A stretch of 64,000 bases of DNA from positions 197,861,427 through 197,925,426 of the forward strand of contig OZ005660.1 of the NCBI GenBank assembly GCA_963930645.1, given 5' to 3'. Source of the stretch: Salticus scenicus. Its lineage: Eukaryota > Arthropoda > Arachnida > Araneae > Salticidae. The translations under genes and the position numbers were made by a program. Below are positions 21,539 to 31,270 of this stretch, in pieces (position 1 is the first letter of the stretch; each line of letters opens with the position of its first letter). The notes below the pieces were generated by a model. That model ran no database searches. It saw nothing but the letters and a program-made list of their open reading frames with translations, and had not been told where the DNA came from.

Positions 21539-21904
21539 TGTCACACAGATGTCGTGAAGAGTCAAAGTGAACACTCGAAGTTAAGTAACAAACGTAGTTT
21601 ATTAGTAGGACAAACTTGTGACACAGCTACACTCGGCTGAGAACATACATGAACTGAGGAACAAGTCGCTTATATACAATATTCGAATATTCCAGAATAC
21701 ACGATTAACATGAATTAGAATATTCTAGAAACTGCTAGAATAGGAAATTAAATATGCAAAGATGATTATAAGAATTTAGAAATAATTTTTAGAGTCTTTA
21801 AATTCACTTGCCCCCGGCTGGAATCGAACTGAGGTCGTCCGGGTGACAGTCCAGAGACATACCTCTACGCCACGCCGGCTGTAAAGAAAGCTGACTTTGT
21901 GGCA
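21539..21904 (-). repeat. 3' LTR of the gypsy element (366 bp)
   Basis: On the + strand it starts TGTCACACAG and ends CTTTGTGGCA, giving short inverted ends (TGTCACA / TGCCACA). A polypurine tract on the minus strand directly precedes it. The first 290 bp match the other LTR. The last 76 bp (21829-21904) are unique to this copy and hold most of a tRNA-like segment. Confidence 0.9.
21811..21879 (-). other. tRNA-like segment with pol III box A and box B inside the LTR
   Basis: Read on the minus strand, it begins GCCGGCG. A full box A match, TGGCGTAGAGG, is followed by an Asp-type anticodon loop context (CTGTCAC, anticodon GTC) and a box B match, GTTCGATTCC. The stem TCTGG/CCGGA pairs around the loop, but the T stem and acceptor stem pair poorly, so this is not a functional tRNA gene. 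It resembles the head of a tRNA-derived SINE. It sits at the 5' side of U3 in the element's sense. Confidence 0.65.
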
Positions 21905-21917
21905 TTGCCCTCCTTTC
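21905..21917 (-). other. Polypurine tract of the gypsy element
   Basis: The minus-strand sequence GAAAGGAGGGCAA directly abuts the 3' LTR start TGCCACA. This is the position and composition of the plus-strand primer in LTR retroelements. Confidence 0.8.
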
Positions 21918-21938
21918 AAAGAACAGCGTCTCGCTGTT

Positions 21939-24476
21939 TTAGGACTTCCGGGTTGAAGCTCTAGTCCTCGAACGCGTCATGGGTCCCTTGCAAGTATCGT
22001 TCGTTTTAGGAAGAACGACATCATCCTGATTTTTTGTGTTCTCAATCTGCTTGTCCGGATCATGGTAGGGTTTCATACGCAGTACATGGACAACGTCTCT
22101 TGGTTTTCTTCTTCGCGAGGCAGGATCAAAATCTTGCACCTCATAGGTGACGTCTGATAAACGACGTAAAACCTGATATGGTCCAAAATACCTTCTTAAA
22201 AGCTTTTCGAAGAGGCCGACTTTCCGGACTGGAGTATACACCCATACGAGATCTCCAGAAGCATAAGAAACTACTCGGTGTCTGGCGTCGTAACGTCGAC
22301 GGTCTTTATCTTGGGCTTCCAGGGTTCGCACTCGGGCTAGCTGCCTTGATTCTTCAGCTCTGGCAATCATCTTGTCGAGGTGATCGTCGTCGACATCATC
22401 AGGGCAAAATGGTAACATTGTGTCCAGCGTCGTTTCAGCCTCACGTCCGTGAAGTAAATAAAAAGGCGTGAAACCCGTCATTTCCTGTTTAGCGGTGTTG
22501 TAAGCAAAGGTTACAAATGGTAGAATTTCATCCCAATTCTTCTGTTCTGTTTCCACGTACATGGACAACATGTCAGCCAAAGTTTTATTAAACCGCTCCG
22601 TCAGTCCATTTGTTTGAGGGTGATATGCTGTCGTCATCCGATGATCGATATTACACAATTCGACGAGAGCGGAAACAAGTTTGGATTGGAAGACAGCTCC
22701 ACGGTCTGTGATAATTACTCGGGGAGCCCCATGCCTTAAGAGAATTTCTTCGAGCAAGAACTTCGCTACTTCTTCGGCTTCGGCGCTCGGTAAGGCTTTC
22801 GTTGCTGCATATCTCGTGAAGTAATCCGTGCAGACTATGATCCATTTGTTCCCACGAGTAGTCTTCGGAAATCTTCCTAGAAGATCGACTCCAATGCGAT
22901 GGAAAGGTGCTATAGCTGGAGGAATGGAAACTAAGCGTCCAGGAGGTCGTTGAGGAACGGATTTTCTCCTCTGGCATTCTCGACAGTGCATCACATATCG
23001 AACAACATTTCTGTACATCCCAGGCCAGTAAAACCTTTTGCGGATTCTGTCATAAGTTTTTGCAAAACCAAGATGTCCCGCAGTGGGAGCGTCGTGGAAA
23101 TGTCTCAGTATGTCCACTTGTAGATGTTTAGGAATGACTGGCAGCCACGTTTTTCCATCAGGGTCAAAATTCTTTCTACATAGTACTCCGTCAATTAATT
23201 CAAAATCTCTTTTATCTGCGTTGGAGCGGTTATTCGAAAGAATAATTTTTGCGAGATCTGGGTCTTTCTTCTGTTCAATCGCAAGGTTCATACTCGTAGT
23301 CACAGCGAGAAATTTGTTTGACGTCTCAGTTTCTTCGTCCACTGGATTTCTCGAGAGTGCGTCAGCGTCCCTGTGCTTCTTACCGGTTTTATATGTCACT
23401 GAAAAGTCATGTTCTTGAAGTCGAAGGGCCCATCTTGCCAGTCTTCCTGAAGGATCTTTTAGACTCATAAGCCAGCATAGTGAATGATGATCTGTAACAA
23501 CAGTAAAATGTTTTCCGAATAGATACGGCCGGAATTTATTGATAGCCCATACAATGGCAAGGCATTCCCGTTCTGTGGTGGAATAATTCTTTTCGGCTTT
23601 TGCCAAGGTTCTTGAGGCGTAAGCTATAACTTTTTCGGCATTGTTCTGAATTTGGACGAGGACTGCCCCAATACCATACCCACTGGCATCTGTATGAATC
23701 TCTGTAGGGGCGCTTTCGTCGTACATTCCTAATACTGGATCAGAAGTGAGGGCTGACTTCAGACTTTTGAAGGATTTGGCCTCTTCAGGACCCCAATGAA
23801 ACTTCGCATCACCTTTTAGAAGCAATTGCAAGGGTTCTGCGAGATAACAAAAGCCCTTAATAAATCTTCGGAAGTATGAGCAAAGTCCAAGAAAGCTTCG
23901 TATATCATGTACATTCTTTGGAGTTGGAAAATTGCTTACGGCTTTCACTTTGTCGGGATCTGGACGGACGCCCTTACTAGAAACAAGATGACCCAGTATT
24001 TTTACTTCTTTGGCCGCAAATAGACACTTCTTTGGGTTGAGTACAAGACCAGCTTCCTGAAGACATTTCAAAACAAGCCTTAGTCGGGTGAGATGGTCTT
24101 CAAAAGTTTCTGAAAATACTAGGATGTCGTCTAAATAGCAAAGACACACTGTCCATTTTAAATGGCGTAGCAAATTGTCCATCATTCTTTCGAAGGTCGC
24201 AGGGGCATTGCAGAGTCCAAACGGCATGACTTTGAACTCATATAAACCTTCGGGGGTTATGAATGCCGTCTTCTCCCGATCCGCCTCGTCTACTTCTATC
24301 TGCCAATAGCCAGAAGAGAGGTCCATGGAAGAAAAGAACTTGGCGCCCTTCAAACAGTCGAGCGTATCGTCGATACGAGGTAGAGGATAGACATCCTTTT
24401 TCGTGATCTTATTGAGCTTCCGGTAATCTACGCAAAAACGCCACCTTCCATCTTTTTTCCTAACGAGCACCACGGG
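21939..24476 (-). pseudogene. pol: gypsy pol: reverse transcriptase, RNase H and integrase
   Basis: The frame continues from the protease ORF after one in-frame TGA (24477-24479). Counting from the GTG at 24473, RT shows RFCVDYRKLN near 12-21, MPFGLCNAPATF near 83-94 and the catalytic YLDD at 113-116. RNase H shows TDAS near 261-264 and TDHHSL near 327-332. Integrase shows the HHCC zinc site (H460, H467, C497, C500) and a DD35E triad (D530, D590, E626), then a GPY/F module (RRYFGPYQV). The C-terminus is basic. RT copies the RNA genome and integrase inserts the cDNA. The TGA falls in the RT fingers right after SASPWS, so a full pro-pol product would need readthrough or be lost. Downstream of it the frame is fully open for 845 codons. 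Confidence 0.95.
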
Positions 24477-25451
24477 TCATGACCAGGGACTTGCAGATGG
24501 CTGTATGATACCTTTATCAAGCATTTTCTGAACTTCCTCACGAATTACGCCTCTTTCGGTCGATGATACTCGGTAGGCTCGTTGGCTGATTGGAGTATGA
24601 TCACCTGTATTAATCCTGTGTTTCACATTCGTCCGTGAGGCTGTCGACTTGTCAGTTTTCTCGAAAATTCCGGAAAACTCTCGAAGCAGTTCGGCTAGCT
24701 TGGCTTTTTGTTCGTTGCTCAACTCGGGAGACAACATCCGGGAGCAGTCCATCGGGCAGTTTGACGTGTCTCGTGTATCCAGGCCATCCGTCGTGTCGGC
24801 AATCACACATAAATGTCCCTCATTCAGGGGTTCGGCTAGGCCTAAGCACATTCCTTTCGGAATGACTTGGTTCCTGGACTGGAGGTTGGCGACCCAGATT
24901 TCACTTTGCCCGTTATGGTATAAGGATAGCATGGACGGTATAGCGAAATTCTTCTCGAAGAGCAGATGTTTATTGCCATCTATGACGACATTTACGTCTC
25001 TTCGTACTTGGCATCCTGAAACTGCTATTTTAGTCAAAGATCGGGGCTTGAGAGTGTAGTCTCTTGTGGCGCACAACTTCCAGGCATCCATCGCTGCGAG
25101 GTCTTGGCAAACGTCCTCTAAAAATAGTTCACTCTGTCCACAGTCGATCACGGCTTTGGAAGCTTCTAAAAAGTCCCATCCAAGGATTATGTCATGGCTA
25201 CAATGCGGCAAAACAATGAATTCAAATGGCAACTCTCTGCTATTTATGAGAATACGTAAAACACATTTTCCCATCGGCCGGACAAAATTTCCATCGGCGA
25301 CTTTGAGCATAACGTTCTTGGCTTCAGAAAACAGAACCTTCTTTAGAGATCGACGATACTTATCGGAGACGACAGAAAATGAGGCTCCAGAATCCACTAA
25401 GGCTCGTACCGGCTTTTTATCCACAATTACGTCTAGTTGGTTACCAGTCAT
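24477..25451 (-). CDS. pro: gypsy protease and start of RT, ended by TGA
   Basis: The retropepsin active site is ALVDSGAS with D20 counted from ATG 25451, and the flap-distal motif IILGWDFL lies near residues 87-94. The frame is open upstream of this ATG and overlaps the 3' end of gag in the -1 frame, so protease is probably made by -1 frameshifting from gag. Residues after about 250 are the linker and the first RT residues, ending SASPWS at the TGA. The protease would process Gag and Pol. Confidence 0.9.
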   Translation of the reverse strand: MTGNQLDVIVDKKPVRALVDSGASFSVVSDKYRRSLKKVLFSEAKNVMLKVADGNFVRPMGKCVLRILINSRELPFEFIVLPHCSHDIILGWDFLEASKAVIDCGQSELFLEDVCQDLAAMDAWKLCATRDYTLKPRSLTKIAVSGCQVRRDVNVVIDGNKHLLFEKNFAIPSMLSLYHNGQSEIWVANLQSRNQVIPKGMCLGLAEPLNEGHLCVIADTTDGLDTRDTSNCPMDCSRMLSPELSNEQKAKLAELLREFSGIFEKTDKSTASRTNVKHRINTGDHTPISQRAYRVSSTERGVIREEVQKMLDKGIIQPSASPWS

Positions 25452-25513
25452 CTTTGCGGCCGACGGAGGATTTTGTTTACATGCGGCCTCACCTCCTTGG
25501 AAGGTCGCTCCGT

Positions 25514-26656
25514 TTAGTTTCCCTCATTATTGCGGCTTGGAGATCGACTTTGTCGACGATATGGCGACGGTGATCTGAAACGGCGTGTTGGAGATCGACC
25601 TCTAGTTGGACTGGGAGTTGAACGGCGAGTGAAGCTTGGTCGGCGAAGTTCTTCTTCTGCATCAATTTCGTCGGAGTTCTGTCGGCGTCGTCGATAACTG
25701 TCGAAAATAGCCTTTCTCTCTCGGCAATAACGCACAACATGTCCAGGGCGTCCACAGTGGAAGCAGACTGGTCTGTTGTCAGCTGTTCTCCAAAGGTCAG
25801 TTTTTCTCGGCTGCGTGGGTGATCTCTGGATAGGAACTCTGGATTCCCTGGTTACCGTGGCATATGTTGGTCGTCGTGGAGTTTTGGTTGGTGTTGCTGA
25901 AACGGGGGCTAGAGCCCTTTGAACTTCGTCTTGGACTATTTCTTCCAGGAATGGCGAACAGGACTCTGAAGGTTCTTTCGTCTGGTTGATCAGTCGATGG
26001 ATTTCCTCTTGTACGATCTGGCGGACAAGGGATACCAAATCTGGTTCCTCCTCCATGGCTGCTACTGGTACGACGTTCGGAAGCCTCTCGAATCTTTGTC
26101 GTCCAACCCTCTTCTGCTTCATATCCTCGATGTAGTTGCACCATTTAATGAAATCAGTTGTGGTGCTGATTTCTTTCGTCAGCAGGGTCTGGTAAATGTC
26201 CTCTGCAACGCCTTTCATTAGGTGAGACACTTTTTCGACTTCGGACATTGAAGGATTAATTTCCTGGCACAGACCTAAGACACTCTGTATATAGGACTGT
26301 GTGCTCTCTCCTGACCGCTGTGCTCTGTACTTCAATTGTTCTTCTGCCTTCCTGGTATACTTTTGTCTGTCGCCGAAAAGGTCGCTTAATTCCTTCTTGA
26401 ACACCTCCCAGGAATTCAGAGTATCTTCATTGTTTACGAACCATTGCTTTGCCGTACCATCAAGGAAGAAATACACATTGGCTAAGCACATCATGTCATC
26501 CCATTTGTTAAATTTAGCCACTCGATCGTATTCTTTAAGCCATTTCAGAGGGTCTTCTCCAGGCACTCCTCGGAAGGTCGACGGGCTCCTTGGTTGCTGG
26601 TAGGTAGGAGTCAATACGATGGGCTTGGTCTCTTCTGGCACTTTGGTTTCTGGCAT
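25514..26656 (-). CDS. gag: gypsy Gag with one CCHC zinc knuckle
   Basis: The 380-residue protein has a capsid-type helical domain (WLKEYDRVAKFNKWDD near 39-54; FLDGTAKQWF near 64-73). A single zinc knuckle CFHCGRPGHVVRYC follows at 298-311 (CX2CX4HX4C), and the C-terminus is Arg/Ser-rich. Gag forms the particle and packages RNA. The ATG at 26656 is about 120 bp inside the primer-binding site, the usual place. It ends in AACTAA at 25514 and overlaps the protease frame. The ORF is intact. Confidence 0.93.
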   Translation of the reverse strand: MPETKVPEETKPIVLTPTYQQPRSPSTFRGVPGEDPLKWLKEYDRVAKFNKWDDMMCLANVYFFLDGTAKQWFVNNEDTLNSWEVFKKELSDLFGDRQKYTRKAEEQLKYRAQRSGESTQSYIQSVLGLCQEINPSMSEVEKVSHLMKGVAEDIYQTLLTKEISTTTDFIKWCNYIEDMKQKRVGRQRFERLPNVVPVAAMEEEPDLVSLVRQIVQEEIHRLINQTKEPSESCSPFLEEIVQDEVQRALAPVSATPTKTPRRPTYATVTRESRVPIQRSPTQPRKTDLWRTADNRPVCFHCGRPGHVVRYCRERKAIFDSYRRRRQNSDEIDAEEELRRPSFTRRSTPSPTRGRSPTRRFRSPSPYRRQSRSPSRNNEGN

Positions 26657-26773
26657 TTTCGTTTTCTTCTTTTTGCTCTCTGGAAAATAAAGTCCGTACT
26701 CGGGAGACTGTCATCTTAAACGGAGACTTCTGCGAGGATTATCACTGTTATCCACGTTTGCAAGGTTTATCTA

Positions 26774-26789
26774 CCCGGCGCCTCCACCA
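26774..26789 (-). other. Primer-binding site of the gypsy element
   Basis: The minus-strand TGGTGGAGGCGCCGGG starts three bases after the 5' LTR and is complementary to a tRNA 3' end finishing in CCA. I do not assign the tRNA. Confidence 0.8.
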
Positions 26790-26792
26790 AAA

Positions 26793-27082
26793 TGTCACAC
26801 AGATGTCGTGAAGAGTCAAAGTGAACACTCGAAGTTAAGTAACAAACGTAGTTTATTAGTAGGACAAACTTGTGACACAGCTACACTCGGCTGAGAACAT
26901 ACACGAACTGAGGAACAAGTCGCTTATATACAATATTCGAATATTCCAGAATACACGATTAACATGAATTAGAATATTCTAGAAACTGCTAGAATAGGAA
27001 ATTAAATATGCAAAGATGATTATAAGAATTTAGAAATAATTTTTAGAGTCTTTAAATTCACTTGCCCCCGGCTGGAATCGAA
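26793..27082 (-). repeat. 5' LTR of the gypsy element, truncated
   Basis: It matches 21539-21828 with one substitution and no gaps that I can see. It then stops inside the tRNA-like segment, at GGAATCGAA, and runs into an A tract followed by unrelated sequence. The outer 76 bp of the LTR, including its terminal TG, are missing. Confidence 0.9.
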
Positions 27083-28528
27083 AAAAAAAAGTAAGTAAAA
27101 TTATCAAATCAAATTGACTGTTAAATTGACAAATTTTTGCTAATTAATCATAATACTGATGAACTTTCTTTTCATTAAATACAAGGACAAATTTTATAAA
27201 AATAAATATTAAAAAGTGAATAAAAATATTTTTTTATTATCAATTTATGTAAAAAAAAAATGTATGCTAGTTTGATTACAAAAGAATTTTTTTTTTTTTT
27301 TTAAGAATATTCTTAAAAACTGATACTGATAAATCACCATAAGCGCGATTAGCGTCAAGTATTGTAAAATGGGTTACTTTAGCAAGAGGGAATCTGGACA
27401 AGCGTTTATAGCGTAGGTACTAAGTACTTGTCGTATCTCTGAGATTATCCAGGGTTTCTAGTTTGTATCAGCTCCACCTCCTCTTTCTTTACACCGCTAA
27501 TGAGAGGATTAAAATTCACAGGCCCCATTTAGCTTGGACGGCCCAGTGGCAGTGTCCCAGCTTCCCTCCCCTTTCCTAGGGCCTGCTTTCAACAAAAAGT
27601 TTAACTTTGTGCATACTGTCATGAGTTCAAGTTCAGTGATAGATTTTCAAGGCCATTTGATAGAATCTATAGCATTAATTCATCAGCTGATATTTTATTA
27701 TGTTAAGTAATATATTAATACACATTCAGATTTCAAAAAATTTTAATCGTTTAAATTTAAAACTACAGAATGCATAAAAGCTAAATGTAATTTTTCCATT
27801 TGGTTATAGATTTTGCCAATAATGGCAACATCAAACAATTTTCTGAAGTTTTAGTATAAGTGAATTCTATTGAAGCTTTTCTTATCTAATTTATCTTTAA
27901 TCTTATTTTAATGTATTTGTTTTGTGATTTTTTCTAGTTTATAATTTTATCTTTTACATATAATATTTTTAGAAGAGGTTAAAAACAACAAGCATCTCAA
28001 AATCTTAAAAAAAACATGAAAGTTAATTCCTTATTATTATTACAATTGTCTGTCATTAATTTTCATTCAGCCGATAGTAACTGCAGCAGCAGTTAGTAAT
28101 TCAGAGAATGGCAAATTAAGACATTAAAAAAAAAGGTAAAAAATCAGCGGAAAATGTAGTTGAAATGTTCTATAATTTCGACTAAATTCATGTTATTTAA
28201 GAAGAAAAGAAATGGCGGTTGGTGATGTTAATGATTCAGGTGAAAATACCCAGTTTTTTGGCTTTATACATGTGTAGTTGTTTAACTGCTATATTTCAAT
28301 CTTTGAAATAACTGATGCAGCCGGCATTTTATAAAAAATTGGAGTGTCATTTCAATTTAATGCATCATATCTCTGTTGATTCTGGACTTTAAGTTTTTTT
28401 TCTTTTTTTTTGGTAGTCAAAATCTAGAGTATCTGTAACCTAAGATAATTGGCAAATGTAAATTATTTTTTGGTTTTTAATGTTTCTTATGAAATGATAT
28501 GCTTATTTTTTGCATTAATTCATTGTAG
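27083..28528. other. AT-rich sequence upstream of the first zinc-finger-gene exon
   Basis: No exon is proven. Two candidates were looked at: a start-like ATGGCGGTTGG at 28212, whose nearby donor gives the wrong phase, and a short open segment after TTTTCATTCAG at 28070, which hits a stop before any donor. The window 27470-27590 has more normal base composition without a recognisable feature. Confidence 0.4.
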
Positions 28529-29558
28529 GCACCAAGTCAATCAACTTCGGAATCAGGGGAACAACATTCAGAAGCCTCAGATGAGTTAGAGGAAAAGTAT
28601 CGGGAGAGCCTAAGTAATTTAAAGGCAAAGCAATCAAAATGTCCTGGTCGTCTAAGGAGTCAACCCTCAGAACATCTTATTCAACAAATAAAAAGCCCAT
28701 GTCGTTCAAAAGAAAGACAGTTTAAAAGTCCTAGTGTCCTAAAGGGCACACCAACAAAAAGTCAGAGATCTTCGATGGGACGACTAGGGAATAGCCCTAG
28801 TCCTTTAAAAGTTCAGCCATCAAAAAGTGCAAGTCCTTTAAAAGATAAACTAGTAAAAAGTCAAAGTCTTTCAAATAGCTGTCTGTCAAAAAGTCTACAT
28901 CATTCAGAAAAACAGAAACTAAAAAGTCAAGATCATTTAAAGAAATATGATTCAAAAATTCTGAGTCATTCAAAGAAACACCACCAGAAATACCAGGATC
29001 ATTCAAAAAGCCAAGGTCTTTCAAAGGAACAGCGTCAGAAATACCAGGATCATTCAAAGAAGCATCATTCAAAAAGCCAAAGTCATTCAAAGGAACAGCA
29101 TCAGAAGTACCAGGATCATTCAAAAAGCCTAAATTATTCAAAGGAACAGCATCAGAAAAGCCAAGATCTTTCAAAGAAGCATCATTCAAAGGAACAGCAT
29201 CAGAAAAGCCAAGATCTTTCAAAGGAACAGCATCAGAAAAGTCAAGATCTTTCAAAGAAGCATCATTCAAAAAGCCAAAGTCATTCAAAAGGACAGCATA
29301 AAGAAAACAAAGATCCATCAAAAGACCAGTTAAGTAATCTAAATAATTCAAGTCATTCAAAAACTCTGATTACTGAAGAATTTATAAATCGGTATCTTGC
29401 GAGTTTTGTAAAAAAGAGTGATGAGGAGAAGGTTCCTGCTCCTCGTTCTTCCAAGTTACCTCCACTTGTCCCTACACCATTCTTGCCAGTTGTTGTTCTA
29501 TCTCAGCAGGCAATAACCACAGACTATATTCATGAAGGGGATGGACCATTATCATTAA
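28529..29558 (+). CDS. Zinc-finger gene, exon A: Ser/Lys/Gln/His-rich repeats
   Basis: The acceptor is TTCATTGTAG|GCACC, with an in-frame TAG formed by the acceptor itself. The donor is CATTAA|GTAAGT. The exon enters in phase 0, leaves after one extra base and codes 343 full codons. After a short N-terminal part (SESGEQHSEASDELEEKY) it becomes a run of degenerate units around SKEQHQKSQDL and SKKHHSKSQSH, roughly residues 140-270, with no folded domain. The end is Pro/Val-rich (APRSSKLPPLVPTPFLPVVV). The repeats look disordered and positively charged. The first in-frame ATG is at 28775, but the frame is open from the acceptor, so earlier coding sequence probably exists. It is part of one transcript with 32908-33926, 38955-39003 and 51767-52236. 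Confidence 0.8.
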
Positions 29559-29814
29559 GTAAGTTTTAATTGTTTATTTAAATATAAACTAGTATACTAA
29601 ACTTTTCCTTTAAAAGGATAGCACTAAATTACATGCTGTAATAGTCCACTTACTGATTTTATGTGAATATAGGTTATAACTTGCTTTTTGGTTTGTTGAC
29701 TTAATTTATATACAAACTTGCCCATGGAGTATGTTTATAAATTTGACGCTTGTAGATGGTCATATTTTTACTTCCATTACCTGGCGACTAAAAAGGCAAC
29801 TAAAGAGACTATTT

Positions 29815-30554
29815 CAATAAACTTAATTTTAGGACGATAATTATATTTATCAAACTTGTTAATACCTTAAAACTTGTCCTTTTTATTTCCACTATGCATT
29901 TCGGGTGCATTCGCACCCATCTTCAGGTCACTTGTGACTCTCATCGTTTGTGTTTTCGTCGGCTTCATTCTGGCTTCCTCTTTTCACTTCAATTCGTCTA
30001 TTTCGGATCTCATTGATTACACGGTTCCAGTTCCCGGGGATATTTGCGTGTTCTCATTCATTAACTGCTGTGGGGTTAGTAAGGATTTCGATAGCTTCTC
30101 TTTTAAAGGCGTAACTGTGGGCCTGTTATATCGGAGTAACTAAACGCAAAATTTACGAACGGGAGAAAGAACACATAGCTGATTTAAAACACAACCGCCA
30201 ATCTACAGCACTTGCCTCTACCCACTCCTCTAACCCAATTAATATTAACACCATAAAAACTAAAAAAATCGCTCCCTATAATAACCACAGTTACGCCTTT
30301 AAAAGAGAAGCTATCGAAATCCTTACTAACCCCACAGCAGTTAATGAACGAGAACACGCAAATATCCCCGGGAACTGGAACCATGTAATCAATGAGATCC
30401 GAAACAGACGAATTGAAGTGAAAAGAGGAAGCCAGAATGAAGCCAACGAAAACACAAACAACGATGAGAGTCACAAGTCACCTGAAGATGGGTGCGAATG
30501 CAAAGTGGAAATAAAAAGGACAAGTTTTAAGGTATTAACAAGTTTGATAAATAT
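29815..30554 (+). mobile_element. Penelope-like element, fold-back copy with ~13-bp target duplication
   Basis: AAAGAGACTATTT occurs at 29802-29814 and 30555-30567, on either side of the insertion. Inside, 29843-30120 and 30285-30554 are inverted copies around a 164-bp spacer. The right arm plus spacer codes the C-terminal part of a GIY-YIG endonuclease typical of Penelope retroelements. Inverted, 5'-truncated arrangements are characteristic of this class. It lies in the first intron of the zinc-finger gene. The two arms differ mainly by a short duplication near GGGTGCATTCGCACCC on the left. Confidence 0.8.
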
Positions 30555-30570
30555 AAAGAGACTATTTTGA
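30124..30570 (+). pseudogene. Penelope-like GIY-YIG endonuclease, C-terminal fragment
   Basis: The frame reads CYIGVTKRKIYEREKEHIAD, then KKIAPYNNHSYAFKREAIEI, TNPTAVNEREH and GNWNHVINEIRNRR. YIG with a following Arg/Lys-rich helix, KIxxxNxxxxxRxxxEAIEI and the GNWN block are the pattern of Penelope endonuclease domains. The reverse transcriptase is absent, so the copy is 5'-truncated. The TGA at 30568 lies at the target-duplication boundary. Confidence 0.85.
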
Positions 30571-31270
30571 AGGAAAGGCAACTATGGTGACTATTTTAGC
30601 CAAAATATAGGCAAAAGAAACTATTTTGGTATCAGTTGAAAAATTTAAGCAACTATTTTAAACATTTAGCAACTAAAAAGAACAACATCTGAGGTTATAT
30701 TTAAAAACAAATCATGGTCCAAAATTAACCCGTCTCAAAATTTTATCTTAAGTAAACATATTTTGTAAAGGATTCCTTTTAAGTAATCATACGTAAATTA
30801 TGACATATTTCCTCAACCGGGCGCTAGAAAAGAATTTTTTTTTTATTTGGGGCTAAATAATACTTTGGGAATGTGCTATGAAAACGAATGCAAACTAGTA
30901 TGTTGTGGCTACCACAAGACTTTCTTATATATTTTTCTGTACAAAATCACCCTGTAAAAATAATTTATTAAAAAAGAAAATGAATAATACGTAAGCAATG
31001 TTTAAGCACATGGACTCAGTTCAGTGATCTAATTAAACAAATGACGACATTTGTCTGATGACATTTTATAGAAAAATCTGTTTTTAAAGTTGCATCTTTA
31101 CAATCTTTGAAAGCATCATTTTAAACCCAACAATACTTTAAATACATGAACAATAATTATAAGAAGAAAAAAACTTTTTATATACCATGTTTTTAAATTT
31201 TCTGTTGAATCATAGCTATAGAACTACATGAGCACTTTATCAATGTGTATAAGATTTTTAAAGTGATAAT

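Larger units (their letters stand above)
21539..27082 (-). mobile_element. Ty3/gypsy LTR retrotransposon, young, 5' LTR truncated
   Basis: On the minus strand the order is 5' LTR (26793-27082), primer-binding site, gag, protease, reverse transcriptase, RNase H, integrase, polypurine tract, 3' LTR (21539-21904). This domain order with integrase last defines Ty3/gypsy. The aligned 290 bp of the LTRs differ by one base in my reading (21650 versus 26904), so insertion was recent. The 5' LTR lacks its outer 76 bp and joins an A tract. An in-frame TGA interrupts pro-pol. No env ORF or chromodomain is seen. No target duplication can be recognised because one edge is lost. Confidence 0.95.

Noticed and set aside
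21811..21879. Functional tRNA-Asp gene
   Set aside because: The T and acceptor stems do not pair and the anticodon loop has an extra base. It is part of an LTR.
22178..26603. Several + strand frames within the gypsy element
   Set aside because: They are shadows of gag and pol, which are clearly on the minus strand.
28212..28250. ATGGCGGTTGGTGATG as first coding exon of the zinc-finger gene
   Set aside because: The context is good, but the donor TCAG|GTGAAA leaves phase 1 while exon A needs phase 0. It is possible only with a further small exon.
28797..29360. 187-codon minus-strand frame opposite exon A
   Set aside because: It is the mirror of the Ser/Lys/Gln repeats and has only repeats of its own. 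The sense strand has splice sites and phase continuity.
29874..30474. Two similar frames of 89 and 96 codons on opposite strands
   Set aside because: They are antisense readings of the inverted Penelope arms. The Penelope coding frame itself is 30124-30570.
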